DNA from: Dromaius novaehollandiae | Taxonomy: Eukaryota > Chordata > Aves > Casuariiformes > Dromaiidae | Direction of reading: 5' to 3' | DNA: 64,000 nucleotides | Assembly: GCF_036370855.1 (NCBI RefSeq) | Contig: NC_088130.1 | Location: forward strand, 68,548,941-68,612,940 | Shown: in pieces, positions 38,872 through 62,622 of the stretch | How the letters are laid out: each line of letters begins with the position of its first letter | Numbering within the stretch: the first letter of the stretch is position 1 | Made by a program: the position numbers and the translations under genes | Notes under the pieces: model-generated | Database searches by the model: none | What the model was told of the DNA's origin: nothing | Seen by the model: the letters and a program-made list of their open reading frames with translations, nothing else

Positions 38872-38909
38872 ATAGATTAATTGCAAAAATATGTATAGAT
38901 TAATTGCAA
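38872..38909 (+). repeat. 15-bp direct repeat, 23-bp period
   Basis: atagattaattgcaa is present at 38872-38886 and again at 38895-38909, just past the CR1 fragment. Confidence 0.75.
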
Positions 38910-41463
38910 GCGAGTCAAAGACATTGCATGGTCAGCAAGTGTCTGCTGCTCACTCTGTTTGGGCTCCACATCTTATGAGCACTTATTAACGGGAGAAGAA
39001 CTAATATCCTTGCTGGAGCCCAGAATGAAATCTACATTTTTTCAAAAACATCCCTACAAAGGAAAGTTTTCTAGGGAAAATGTAGAGCTTTCCTCCCAAG
39101 GAACTGCATAAAAAATCCACCCAATACACACAGTGATCTCAATCCCTAAATTTAACTAGGAAATCAGTACCGATTGACAAAGTAACACTGGCATTTTTAA
39201 CTGCCGAAGAGGAGGGTTCCTGATCTAGCCTGCAGCTCCTGCATTGCAGTATCAGTGCTGTGCAGATGTGTTTTGCCTTTTACGGGAACATGCCTCTGCC
39301 TCTCTCCAGCCGGCCCTTGGGCAGGAGGGTGCACCGGCAGGTTCAGCTGGTGCGAGGTATGATAGGCGCAAGTCATAGCCCATGCCCAGGCTTACCTCAC
39401 ACCGCGTACTAGCCTGAGATACGATCAAGCCCGACAAAGTTTTTGGCAAGACCAAGCGCATCCTAAAGCTGGTGAGTACATGCAGAAAATTTTAGCCCCT
39501 AACTCCTCCTAGGAAGCGGCTGGATACATCCATAAATGCAGCTATATGAGATCATAGGCTATCATAGATGGAGGCTGGTCTTGGATAGCCAGGAGGTTCT
39601 GCCTGTTCCAGTATTTTTACATAGGCTATTTCCTACATTCCTATAGGGAAAAAAAAATCCATTTCCAAGAGCTTGATGCACACTTTGCTATAGGCTAGAG
39701 ATAGCAGGAACTAAAAGGTTCAGATCCTGATCCAAGATGAAGAAAGCTGCTTTATCACAGGCCTGTTCCTGGCTGTCCCAAAGCACTTTCTGAACCCAAT
39801 GAAAACGTTCAGCTTTGCCCAGGCTTTCGTACCTGGCCAGCGTGTGTGATTAAGGCCCACTCGCGGCATTATTCCTGTCGTTAATGCGCAAAAATGAAAA
39901 AACCCACGATGACTCAGTTTCCAGGCTGTTTCAGGGATCGGCACACAAAATAACCAGTTTTTTATCTGTTACTTGAATATGTTTCAGCTGGGAAATCTTG
40001 GTGATATAAAGCTCAGGTGGCCCATTAGACACATGCTCAGCTTCTGCCTCACCTCGCCGTTCCTTAATTGTCACTGTTGGGGCACACGCACGTCCCTATG
40101 AAACCTGAGCAGGGTAACGTGCACACCACCACCGTAAGGGCCTTTATATCACTTCCCTGTTGCCATAATTCTCTAATCCTTTCCTTCACGCACCACTAAA
40201 GTACAGCTCCGCTGACCCATATCTAAGCACAAGATACGCTTAGCGTTCTTGTATTTGTTCTAGACTCAATTGCAAGCATCTTCTTCGTATCAGTCTTATG
40301 AAAGTGTCTGTGATAAGCTGCTCGCTTGAGCTTTTCTCTGCATCTCTGCAATACGCAGCTGGAAGATTACCCCTCTGGTTTTCCCATTCGGATGTCTCCT
40401 GGGCCTCTCTCCCCCTCATTAATTGGGCTGGTAGAGATTTTTCTTTGCAGACTTGCAGTCGTGGTCCTTCTAGGACTCGATACTGAAGCATAGACTCTGC
40501 TTCTCTACTGTCTTTGTTTCTAACAATTTCTGAGACGTTTTCCTTCCCTCCTCTTTTTTCATCATTGCATCTTTCATCGGAGTGCTCGTATTTAAGAGCA
40601 CCACGAGCCGGGTTACTTGGCTTCCTGCTCTTGCACATGATTCAAGCTAAATTTTCTTTGGGTGTTGTTATCCAGAGTTCGACTTGTTCCATTTTCCTCC
40701 ATCCTCCCTCCCATTTAAAAATTTGATTTCTTAATACTATCACAGACTCTGTTGCCGTTCCCCCATTAGCTCTGTTCGAAGCGAGACAACCTTCTCCTGC
40801 GTTTGGCACTGCACATCTCCATCTCAGCAGAAGGTATATTTGCTGAATGCAAAGCGTTCGTGCAAAAAATACAAGACAGTCACAACAACTTTAGCTGGAT
40901 CCCTTGTTTTGTTATTACTGTAGGATAGGTATCCGCACTCCGGGAAAGGAAAGGGAAAGAAGACAGACCAAGGGTTACATGGCAAACTGATAAACCCACT
41001 GGGATCCTCTGAGGAGTTGCTGGTTCCTGACTATGAGGCAGAAGTAACACATGAGATAATGAGAAAACAAAATTAAAAATCTTGCCTCATCATGGTAGTG
41101 GCTCCTGACTGCATGCTTTTTTATTATTTTATCAGAATTAGTTCTCCCTATCCTGCCTGGGCAGCAAGTTCAAGAATGAGAATCAAAAAAATCAATTCTT
41201 TATTCAAACAATTCCAGAATTTCTTTGAAGATCGGGTGCTTTTACCGTCAACAGAAATAACCAGATTCCAGAAACTGTTTTGAAAGATCTTGAGTAACTG
41301 AATCCCAGTGCAATCAAAAAACTACCCCTGCCAGTCATTAGAGGTCACCCACATATTTAAGTGCTTGTATATGTATTACTTCAAAAACACATTGCAGTAT
41401 TAAACACAGTATTTATGAGCACTAAGTGCTTTTAAAAAAATCTAGTTACTTAAGTACGTAAGC

Positions 41464-41486
41464 TTTTTTTTTTTTTTTTTTTTTTT
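41464..41486 (+). repeat. Poly(T) run, 23 T
   Basis: Uninterrupted run of T. No hexamer is seen close by on the minus strand. Confidence 0.8.
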
Positions 41487-43748
41487 GAAAGCAATCCTTT
41501 TTGAAAAGCTTGGTCCACATTTCTGAACCTGCTAATAAGGTCACTAGGTTTGTTTTAACAGAAGAGATTTCACTTATGTGAAGAGATTAAGAATATTTTT
41601 CTATGTAATAAAGTAGTTGGCAGTGCAACTTCACAAATATACTTGACCCATTTCCCAATAATGCCTGTCTTTTAAAGATGATAGAACTAGATATTAGATA
41701 ATTTCTGCTATCTTTCTTATCATTCCTTATTTTTATCTCTAAGCAATCCTATTCTGAAAGTCCAGTGGCAGAAGGGATTTTATTTCCTCTCCATTTCCTT
41801 TAAATGAGGAAACGTCAGGCAGCATTTGGCAGCCCGGTGCAGGCAGCTTGTACTTTAATTTCCAGAAACACAGCGTGTTGTTTACATTGCCAGTTGCAAC
41901 ATTTTTTTTCCATGTAAAAGCTCCCTTAGATGTCACCAATCACCACCTTTTTTGATTAAACAGTCATCGAAGGCAAGAGCAGCCCTGCAGGTCAGAAAGA
42001 AATCACAGCTGTCCTCACAGCTGGAGGTTACGTACAGATGCATATTCAGGGCTGGTGTAAGTTGAAAACCTTGGTGGAAGCTCATGATGCAGCCCCAGGA
42101 TTTCAGCTTCCCAACAGCAGGGTCAATGCACAAAATAACTCTTTCCTCTAGTGAGGCCTATATGATATTTTCCAGGAAAACATGTCGCTTACCTCCCGGT
42201 TTATAGCAAATGCATTAGTCACCCCTGGTTTTCTGGAAGTATCTCAGGACTCTCTGAGGGGATCGCTGGGCATGAAGACTGACCAAGGGTTAGGGCAGAA
42301 CAGGGGAGGCAAGCTGTAATCATGAAATGAAGTTGATGCTCAAATACCAAAATACGCAGGTCATACAGAGCCATCTGCTCCTACTCAAACGCACTAACTT
42401 CAGCGTCCACCGTTGCTTTTGTTGGACCAAGCCTCAGTTCTGCTCAAACATTTAGTGGTTCCCACTTACTTTCTAATGGGAGGCCACAGAAGAGAAGACC
42501 ATGTCACAAGAGCAACGCCACGTTACTGGAATATACAACTACACAGAAGTAAGACATAACACCAGAATAATTTCTGGAAAGCTCATTCTTAATTCTAAAA
42601 TGTCACACTTCCAAAATTTCACCTATGACAACGTATCAAGGGCTTTTTAATAACTTTCAGCCATGGTGATGGAAAGTATACTCTATTTGCATATAGAGAT
42701 CAAAACTCAGGGAAGACTGGCCACAAATTGTGCGCATTATTCTGTATATTTGTGCCTAGGTTGAGAAGTCGGTGCCTGCAATCACCGGTCCAGCCCACTC
42801 CACGCTCTGACCCACAGAAGGGTAAAGCAGCACCTGAAGATATGCAGCAGACCATGGCAACTATATTCTTTAAGTGTCAGATGCAAAGGACAGAGTTAGT
42901 TTGCCCTAACAGGAGCTGTCTAAAAATTAAGTGACCAATAGTCATCTCGGCTTATTCCATAGGCATGGGGGGAGCGCAGCACGATGACCCAAGCCAAGCT
43001 AGATGTCTCATGAAGGCCAGGCTCTCAACCCCATCAAGGGTTACAGAAAGCACTGCAGGGCCTATCTTAAACAGGTGGCTGAAATTAAATCAGAGGTATC
43101 CCACCCTTAATCTTCCAAATCCACAGCCTGAGTCCAGCGTGCACTGAAGCTGCTGGAAGAGCCATTGCTGTAACTCCGAAAGCGTCTTTTACCCCTCTGC
43201 TGCTGTCCAGAGGCTCAGGGAGGCTGCGACTGCTCCAAGGCGCTGTGATAGCCAACAGGACCTACCCACCGGCCCTTCATCCACAGCACCAAGCCAGCAG
43301 CCTCGGGAAAGCACGCCAGGTTACTCCAAAGGGAAGGCAAACACGGAAGCAGCGAGGCTGTTATGTTCTCAACCGCTCTGCGGAGATTAACTGCTTGTGT
43401 TACTCTTGCTGCTTAATACTGCTGACCTTCAGACTGCTTTTTATCTCTTTTGCTCTACCAGCATCGCACAGGCTCGGCTGTGCTGGCCCCGACCATCAGC
43501 GTCACCTTGCAAAAGTAACTTCCAAAAGTGGCCTTCTAACAGGCACCTCAAGACCAAATGCAGGGACTACAGTTAAATCCAGAAAAGGTCCGTGGAGGAA
43601 GGGAGACACCAAAAACCAACACCCCCCACCACTACCACCTTTTACCTTGTCCATGAGCTCCCAAAGTTCTCCAGTTTGAGAGCGTTTCTCATTTTGGGGC
43701 CTCTGCACTGTAAGCGACCAGTGCATGCAAGCAAGCAAACGCAGGTGT

Positions 43749-43762
43749 GTGTGCATGCACAC
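43749..43762. repeat. 14-bp palindrome in a GT-rich run
   Basis: GTGTGCATGCACAC is fully self-complementary. It is an alternating purine-pyrimidine tract that could adopt Z-DNA or a cruciform. Confidence 0.6.
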
Positions 43763-44189
43763 GCAGAAGGGAAATGGTCCAAACAAACCAGACCGGGCCC
43801 CCCGTTTTTATTGCTGGAGCCTTGCACTGCAAAAAACCCTGATACAACCCTTGCAAGTGCCTTGCCCTCTATCAGGGTCACGCATTGGGCTTCCAGCTGC
43901 CGGGCGAAAGTGCACGGGCAGCACAGCAGGAACCGTAGCAAGGGGAGGAAGTTCACCCTCGTTTTTTCACGTTATCATGTCAGATGCCAGTTTTCCATCC
44001 ACGCTGCCAGCTCCGCGTAAGCTCTTTACACGCTTCCCCGAGAGGCGAGCCCGGGGCTGCTGCCGAGGAGCGGCGCAGAGTGCCAGGGCTGGCGGCCGCT
44101 GCTCTGCCTCTGACTAAGCCGCCTTTGACGTGTGGGCTCGGTGGGTCTCAAGTTTCCCTCTGGTAAGACATGGGCTGACTCGGCAGCAG

Positions 44190-44194
44190 CCAAT
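44190..44194 (+). promoter_or_regulatory. CCAAT box in CpG island
   Basis: The sequence cagccaatctgg contains CCAAT in a context like NF-Y sites, inside the CpG island and about 100 bp from a GC box. Confidence 0.4.
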
Positions 44195-44293
44195 CTGGGT
44201 CGGAGGGAGGAGAGGCGAGGAATGCAGCCGGTGCAAACAGCCGGCTCGGCTCGGCGGCGCAAAGCCGCGGCGTGGGCGACCTCAGCCGCGCCA

Positions 44294-44300
44294 CCCGCCC
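44294..44300 (-). promoter_or_regulatory. GC box (Sp1-type) in CpG island
   Basis: The plus strand reads cccgccc, the exact complement of GGGCGGG. Confidence 0.4.
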
Positions 44301-44480
44301 GCCGCCGCTTCCCAGGCCGCCTTCATCTCTCGGGGATGTCGCTCGGCTGCAAACGCTCGCTTTACGTTTCTCCTCCTCCTCGCTGTTTCTGCTGTACTTC
44401 GCCCTATTACAAGGGGCCGCGTTTCCTGCTGCCGCGTTTTTTTGTCTCGTGTTGTAATCGGGGACGAGGAGACGCTGTTT

Positions 44481-47400
44481 TACCAGACCAGCATAGAATT
44501 TCCCAGCCCAGGTTGAGCTTGGGGCGGCAAAACCGGCAGCATAAAGGGAAATCCTCTATGCAAGGTAGGATTTCAGGAAAAACAAACAAACAAACAGTTA
44601 CACAGGAGTTCAAATCATTCCAGAAGTGCCCGGCTTGCTGCACTGGCTGAGTGTTTCAAGGGGGCCAAATTAAATCCGCAGCTCCAGACGTTTCCTCCCT
44701 GGATGGAGAAAATCTGAGCCAGACACTAATCCCGCAGTCGAGCCTTCTGGGGGGTGTAACCCACAAAAATCCCACTGCTGGTGGACGTGTCACTGCCCAA
44801 GCACCACGAGCCAACTGGGAGCTGACTGCAGATCGTCTTTCTTTGATGCCTGCTGCACAAGTATGATTTGGTAAAGAAACCTCATGGTCTTGGGAGGATC
44901 TGTAGAGTGCTGTAAGCTTTATGTTCCATTATTTTGGCCACATCCAGATGCTCTCCGCCCGAGATTTCCAACAGTCCACGAGAAGCAAGGACTAACACAG
45001 GGGAACAGCAGTATGAATACTAAAAGCAGTCCCACAATGAGTGGTTCAAACCATCACCTGTTCCTGACGTGAATATGAAAATCCTCCTCTATACAGTTTA
45101 AAAGATTTGTGCAACAGAAAACCTGAAGGAATAAAATTCCTTTATTACCTTATTTTGCACCAAACCTTTCATGCCTGCTGTGTTGCCATAAGCCTCCCAC
45201 CTCCTAGCATTGCTGTCCCTAAAACCTCACTTGTCTCCTCACTTGAGGGTCACCGAAATTTGCAGAATTAGTCGTGTAACTCTTCTGAGAACTAAGTCGA
45301 GCAGCAACATAAAAACATCTCTTGGATGATGATAAACATACAGGAACCCTGAAGTCACACCAGCAGATATCTATTCATTCAAAAAGCTCTACAGGGACCC
45401 TATCCTCATGAAATGGGTGGAAAAACTCCCATTAACTCCAGTCAAGTCACTCAGAGCACAGGCACCATGAACACATTAAAGTAATGGATCATAAACTGCA
45501 TTTGCCAGGTCACCATCTCTGTTCTACTGGTGGCAAGCAGCCTCATCCAGAGACCATTTTTTGTGTGTTACCTGGCTGTCCCAAATCAGAACCCCACTGC
45601 AGGCATCAGCACAGCACTCATGGGCAGCCGCAGGCAGAGCTCAGCCTGCTGTTGGTCCCATCTGTCTTTGTAGGAGATGCTGGAGCCCTTCTAAGGAGGA
45701 TCCCGGGCCATCATGTCTGCCACATGATTTCACTACAGGGACACATAGGTGTCATGGTGCTGCACATTGCCACAGTCCAACCACACAAGAAACGGCACAT
45801 TCCTGAGCACAATGTACACGAGACCCCCATATCCCCTGCAAATACCACCTAGGCTTTCTCATAGGCAGCTTTGAGAGTGCTAATGTGGACAAATGATGTA
45901 TACGAAAAGTCTAGACTCAGTAGCCCTCACAAAGAGAACTGTATGAGCAGCTACAGTGGCCATTAGGGGCATTTTAGAGGGATAAAACACAGGTCTCACC
46001 TCTTCTAGATCACCCCAAAGAATCTCTGCTGGTTGTGAAAGTATCCAGGGCATCTCGCAACCTCCACTTGTCACTCTGCTTGGCTGAAGGCAAAAACCTG
46101 AGAACATTCAGTCCCTGATGAATATCCTGCAGTCATACATCCTGCAGGAGACCTCATTCTAGTTGACAAGAAACCATAGGTGGTGATTGAGCACAGACTG
46201 CAGAGCAGGTATAACCAGCTCGCACTGGCTGCCCGAGGACACTGAGCTGAGCAAGTCCAAAGACTGAGCCTAAATACAGTCCAGAGTAAGCAATGGGGCA
46301 ATTCACTTCTCTAAGAAACAGTTTTGTCCAGGTCATACCGCTGAAACCTCAAGCACACTGCAGCAGAGCAGATACCTTCCCAACAGGCATCTCTGTCATT
46401 TTGAAGGGTTCATACCCAAGGGGAGGGTAGAGGAAGGATGATGCAGTATAGAGAGTAATCCCAAAGACTGAGTCTCAGTTCTAAATATGGCTAAATTACT
46501 TGACTTTAGACTAGATGCTCCAGTTATCTTTAGTATTCGTACAGCAGTGAGAGGAGATGACTGCAGATCCAGCTCTGAGTACTAGCAGTAGCATAACTCT
46601 GTCTCTCACAAGGAAGAGAAAGGTAAACTTTTCCCCTCCAGGGGAAAGGTGAGGAGAGGTACAAGCTTTGGTACCTGTGTTTTTCCTGCTGTCCCATGGG
46701 AAGATGGCCACAGGGACAACAGTGGGGTGGAAGACCCTGTATCCTAAGGGACACTGCACACAGCACGATCACTACCTCCAACATCTCCCTGGAGGGCAAG
46801 CAAGAAGAGATGCAGCCCAGTTGTTGACTGTCTGTCCTTTAAAACTGCAGATAAGTTTCCTTTATTCTGGAACTAAAGTGCACTCATGCTATGTAACCTC
46901 AGGGCTGAGACTGGATGACTCCCACCATGTTCAGCAATTCAGGCTCCTGTGCACACATGATTTGTGCTTCTATCATTTAGGTGTCAAGAGCTGAACAGGA
47001 ATAGGGGGAATCACCTTTAATCCTTCTCAGCACAAGGAGAATGTTACCAAGAAGTCCGCGAAAGCCAGCAATGTCTCAGCTCATGTGCTGTGCAGCCATC
47101 AGGCTGTCAGCACCGCATTAACACACTGGGAGCCTTCAGCTGGACATCTAACAGGCAGCTCAGTAAGTTATTGAAAACATTTTTCAAAATACAGTCACTA
47201 TCACTGTAACATCCTTTTCCCTTGAAAGAGTTCACACTTTGCTTTTCAATCCCAGGCTTTCATGAATCTGGGGGGACAGGGAGAGTTCCAGTCACAAGCT
47301 CCCTAGCTGTTTAACAGATATCATCATTAACTTCAGGGTCTTTATGGCAGCTGTTAACTTAAAAGATTTCATTTACAACAAATCCACACTTTAAGCAGCT

Positions 47401-50400
47401 GAGAATAACTTCAAAAGCATGCCAGACCAACCCTTGCACTGGCCTCTACTGGGCTTACAAGTTATGAATTTACGTAAGGAATAAAACTTCTGCACAGGAC
47501 AAACAGATTGCACAAACACATTTGCTCAGCAACTGCTGTAAGGACTGATTTCCTAGTCAGGCTTTGTGAATATAGCACACGGCAACACAACCATCTCTTA
47601 CCTTATTCAGAGCGTGCATTCACACAGTGGTTTTGCTGTGTGCAAGAAGTACAGGGGGTCTAAAGTGCCAAGCCAAGGTGAATCAAGCAGTTGCACAAAA
47701 CAGCATGGGTCTGTAATCACAAACCCACATCCAGCCTTCCAGCACACACAACTGTCACACCCTCAAAACCTGAGCATCCTGAGCTTTAAATACCTGCTTC
47801 AGTCTCTGGAGCCCTTTCATTATCACAAGCAGATCAGCAGCTGCTCCACTTTGCAATGTGGCCTGTGGCTGATCTGAACGTCAGGTGTTGAATCACACCA
47901 TGAAGTTCTCCACCTGCAACCTATTACTGGCCAATGTTGAGAGCAGACCTTGACTGTTCAGGCCCCCACTGGGAAACAGGATCTAACACACCTGATGCCA
48001 GGGTAAGCTTAAAAATTGGCATGGAAGATGAGATCAGGGTCATGAATTTGAGATCCAGACTTTGATTAACTGTTTTTTTTAGGAGGAGTAATTAAAGCAC
48101 ACTGACATCCATACATAATGTGCCAGTCTACAGGGTCATATCACATGCCCATCCTGGCTCAATCAGTAGTTTGCAATAGTTTAATTAGCTACCTGTTGCA
48201 GGGAGTCATTTAAGAAGCCTGATGTACTTCATTTAACAGGAAAATTATTTCCTATTGTTCAGCATTTAGCCAGTGGTCAACCTAATAGCTCTGCTCCTGA
48301 ATTCTAGCCATGACTTGGGCTTAACCCAAAGCCTGTAACCTACTGACTTCAGCTGAAGCTCTGCACAGTGAAAGATGTTGTGGAAAGTGGTGGGCAAGAG
48401 CAGGGAGGGAGGATAGGAGATTTGCAATTCAACCTTCAGGTGCCTCCATTGAGTCAAAAGAGGGACCGGGGTAGCAGTGAAGAGAGAAAGGAATGGTTTG
48501 AAGCTCTAAAGAACTTCCTTTTTCTGATGCATTTTGCTTTCCAAATCTCCCTTGTTACTTATTACTACGCAGTATGTTCCTCAAATCCATGGGCAGGGGA
48601 TATGAAAGAATGACAGGGCCCACCTACAACTTCACACCAAATTACAGAATGTCCTGACACACAAAAATCTTGCTTCTACTGACAGTCCTTGAGAATTAGG
48701 CTGAGGTATGAGAGTGATTTCATCAGACCTGCAGTAATCTCATGGAGAGGCTCATTCCAGCCATGGCACATCTAGCTAGCTAGCTATCTCAGGAAGTTGT
48801 ACCGCCTAATTGCATGACTGTCTAAGCAACAGGTATTTGGGAACAAGGGGAGAAGAGGGAAGTAAAGAAAGAAAAAAGAGAACATCCCTACATGGGAAGA
48901 GCCCCGAGCTACTTCTCCTCCGTCACATGTGCACCAATGGAGTCACTGACACTCCCCCTTTCTCCCCAGGACAGAGTCACAACGAAATTCTTCACATCTC
49001 AGAAGCCGGCGAGTTAGACTGGAATTACACAGGTGGTAGCAACATATTGCAAATTCTTTGGGTCTGATTGGCTCTAAAATGACTCTAAGGGCATCTATTT
49101 TTAGGCCTGCAATTGCTTTTTCCCATAGCACTCAATCGCCCTGCCTCCTGCCGCGGTACTAGGCAGAGCAGAAAGAACAACCACTGTTAAAAAAAAGGTT
49201 ACCTTTCCATCTTCTTAACTCACCTTTCACGAGAAATACTATCCATTATAAAACTCAAACCAACAATCTCATGTGTATTTCAAATGCTCAGCTGCCAATC
49301 TGCCTGTCGGTTTCAATTCAGTTTTGCATGTACTTAAGCTAATAAAGCCATCACTAGCACTAGTTCCTTGGAGCTGTTATTAGAAGAGGGGAAAATTGCC
49401 GCCCCGTTATTCAACCTCAAGCTCATGAACTCCGGGAAGGATTAAGTTCCTCCTCCCGTCGCCCTCAGCCCCTGTGCAGCAGCCGGCTGACCCAGTCGGG
49501 CAGCACTGACTCCGCTAGGAGAGGCGAGACGGAGCCCTGCCCAGCTTAACACCATCATACCAGATGGAAAACGTCTGGATCTAAGGAGCGGGGAAGAACT
49601 GGTCACAACAGCCACAATGAAGTAAGATTTGCCTGAAGCTGTGCATTGTAGGAGCTTCAAGATTGATGTAACAAATGCTACATAGCACCACATCTTAATT
49701 ACTAGGCTTTCCACTGGCAGCAAAACAGAACTGCTTATTTGTAATCCAGAGATGACTGCTACAGACAAGTTTGCCTCCATCAGGGCTCCCTACTTCTTCC
49801 CTCTCTCTCCTATACAATTGCTTAGGGCTAAGGTTTAATAGCTCATTTTCTGGACAAAGGAAATACATTATTTATTCTCTTCATCTTCTGTCCGGTTCAT
49901 CACTTCAGTCATCATCTTGTTGAACGAGTCCTCTCAAATCGCAGTTGGAACCTGCTCTGTAAAATTGCAAATGCTTTCTAATTCACTTGAAAGCAAGCAG
50001 CACTGCAGACTGCGGGGTTTAAACCGGCCAGGACATACCGGCACCATGGCACCTGCCTGTCTGAAACTCACAAAAGGAAAAAGGAGACTTGAAATTTTTG
50101 GTAGTTCAGATTCAAAGTTAACCTGGCCTGGACTGCAACACAGCGGGATCTGTAAAGTGTTTAAAATGCACCACCCTGCGGTAGAAAGTTGCATCTACAT
50201 TCATGAGCAAACAGCTTTCCAAGTACAGTGGATACTTTCTGCAAGTGTTTTCTCTTCTCACACATTTCAGGAAAAAACCCTCAACATTTTCATTATATTG
50301 TAAAATACAGCTTACTCATACAAAAATACAGCTTACTTATACAAAAATAAAAAATACTTCTGAAGCTGAGTAAAATGTACAAACTTGGTACAACCAACAA

Positions 50401-51464
50401 ATAACTGTTCCCCTTAAATCCAAGGCATTTCTTCCATATCTTCTGCTCCTTCCAGGACATTGTTAAATTTCTCCAATCCAGACTACTGTCAGCAAGCTGT
50501 CTTCATTTCCCAAAGGCAGAAACACTATAATTATTATATCTGGGAAACAGGAGAATGTACTCTGGAATGACGTACAAGCAAAGAGAGGTAACCAGCAGGA
50601 TCTGCAATCATCTGTGCTGATAACATTAATAAGCTGCCTGGAAAATGGAGTGAACATCATGATGCTTTTTTTCAGAAAATATACAATTATTCGGGATGAT
50701 CGAATTCAACTCTCATGGCTAGAATTACAGGTGCGCCTCAAGACACTGAGTAACAAAGAGGGAAAATAAAATATCAGGTGCAAAAATAAAGTGCATGAAG
50801 GGGGTACTATTTACTCTACCTACACCATGATGAGCTCTGAAAGATTTGTTGCTACTCAGGGAAGAGATCTTGGAAGAACTGAACAGATCTCTGAAAACAT
50901 TAAATACACCATGCCCATAAGAAACTCCAGAAATGGTGATGGGCACACTTCAACTCTTATCCACCAATTCTAACAACTCTTGCTATATCCCAAATCTCTT
51001 GCAAAGCTAGACAGTCTGGTCTTGAATGACCTCTTTCACAATGATCACAGCTCATGCCAGTGGAGTGGCAGGAACAAGCTGCAGTGAAACAATATTTTCA
51101 TGGAGATAGAGGGAGAGAAAAAGATATCACAGTAAAGACCGAATTGTTTGCTACTATTCTAGTCTATGTAGCACAGTACAGACCGTGGAGAAGTGTGCTG
51201 TTTCTAACATGGGATCTGTCCCCCATATTGTGTGACCCAAGAGATAAGGATGATACTGTAAGAAGTTAAGAAATGAGTTGTACCATGCAGCACTAGCTAC
51301 GTGCAACACACTCCTTCTTGGAAGGCTACTAGATTTGCCAGAGTCCTCTAGAAACTACCTAGTAAACACCAATTATTCCTCAGCCAAGAAAAGCAGCATG
51401 TCAAATAACAAACATTGACTAACAATTCTCACAGTAATTCACATTTTTAAGAAAACCAGCAGGC
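44481..51464. other. Intergenic between CpG island and ACAA2 3' end
   Basis: The stretch is CpG-poor except for a small patch at 49.44-49.56 kb. A CTAG-type short tandem lies at about 48773-48786. A 122-codon plus frame at 45484-45852 and a 112-codon minus frame at 49442-49780 show no recognisable motif. If the CpG island drives a plus-strand transcript, it would cross this stretch toward ACAA2. Confidence 0.45.
50305..50346 (+). repeat. 21-bp tandem duplication
   Basis: The unit atacagctta followed by ctcatacaaaa is repeated with one C-to-T change. The copies are 50305-50325 and 50326-50346. Confidence 0.85.
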
Positions 51465-52030
51465 TCTTTTTTCAGTTACATTTATTGTTCTTTTGAGAGG
51501 CACAACTGAAAATTTAGCTTTCTCTCATTTTCTTTTCCCTCGCAAAACAGCAGGGTACAAGTTATAGCCATGAATCTACAATCAGTATATACTTCAGAAG
51601 GTCTCTAATTAAATTTTCACCTTTCCTGATGACAAAAGAGGTACATGTGTCAGGCAGCAGAAGTAGCTGAAAGAAGAAAAGTTAAAGCAATACTTGCTTA
51701 AAAAGCTGTACTGCTATTTTAAGGCAGGTTTGGTGAAGGATTGACAGGCATTTTCCTCACAAAATTAAAAGAATTTTGCCTACAGAAATACATTTACTTT
51801 GATTGAAAAGAGGTTTTTAGAAACCATTTCATCAGTGTAAGATCATATTGGCTTTACACTTTCTTCAGTTAGAGAGACATTATTGAATTTCCTTTTTCAG
51901 ATATCAAGCCATTCCTCCACCTTGCAAGAATGGCACCAAATGAAGGGAGGTAGTGACGCTTTATCTTCAGAACAGGCATAGTTTTTCAGAGAATTATGAA
52001 TCTTTGCAACACTGATGTCCCCAGAATTGC
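51465..52030 (-). other. ACAA2: ACAA2 3' untranslated region (end inferred)
   Basis: After the TGA the minus strand runs about 540 nt before the first AATAAA hexamer, which fits a normal-length ACAA2 3'UTR. The end is placed roughly 15-20 nt past that hexamer and is approximate. No coding signal or repeat is seen inside. Confidence 0.6.
51481..51486 (-). terminator. ACAA2 polyadenylation signal AATAAA
   Basis: The plus strand reads TTTATT here, so the minus strand carries AATAAA. It is the first canonical hexamer I see downstream of the ACAA2 stop. Its use is inferred. Confidence 0.6.

Positions 52031-62622
<10,592 letters not shown>

Larger units (their letters stand above)
38910..44029. 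other. Intergenic, no gene recognised
   Basis: Moderately AT-rich sequence that becomes CpG-richer from about 43.2 kb as it approaches the island. The 23-T run at 41.46 kb is listed separately. Confidence 0.5.
44030..44480. promoter_or_regulatory. Orphan CpG island, candidate promoter
   Basis: I count about 45 CpG dinucleotides in 44041-44480, against a CpG-poor background on the right. The densest lines are 44221-44340. It contains a CCAAT box at 44190-44194 and a cccgccc GC box (Sp1 site on the minus strand) at 44294-44300, with no TATA box. Such islands are normally unmethylated promoters. Downstream on the plus strand a splice-donor-like aag/gtagga lies at 44564/44565. Open frames of 128 and 172 codons cross the island but show no recognisable domain, as expected of GC-rich non-coding DNA. 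It lies about 7 kb beyond the ACAA2 3' end. The transcribed strand is undetermined. Confidence 0.55.

Noticed and set aside
39560..39650. A further CR1 end at atcataggctatcatagatgg
   Set aside because: Only the terminal-repeat-like words match. The following sequence does not resemble the CR1 3' region.
44132..44650. 172-codon plus-strand frame through the CpG island as a protein-coding first exon
   Set aside because: Its composition reflects GC-rich DNA, other frames are open too, and no domain or signal is recognisable.
45484..45852. 122-codon plus frame as a gene fragment
   Set aside because: A hydrophobic stretch in an overlapping frame hinted at a transporter, but it stops quickly and no family motif could be recognised.
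1..51000. LIPG, the mammalian neighbour on the ACAA2 3' side
   Set aside because: I looked for lipase hallmarks (GYSLGAH, signal peptide, PLAT domain) in the open frames and found none, so LIPG must lie outside the window or be beyond recognition.
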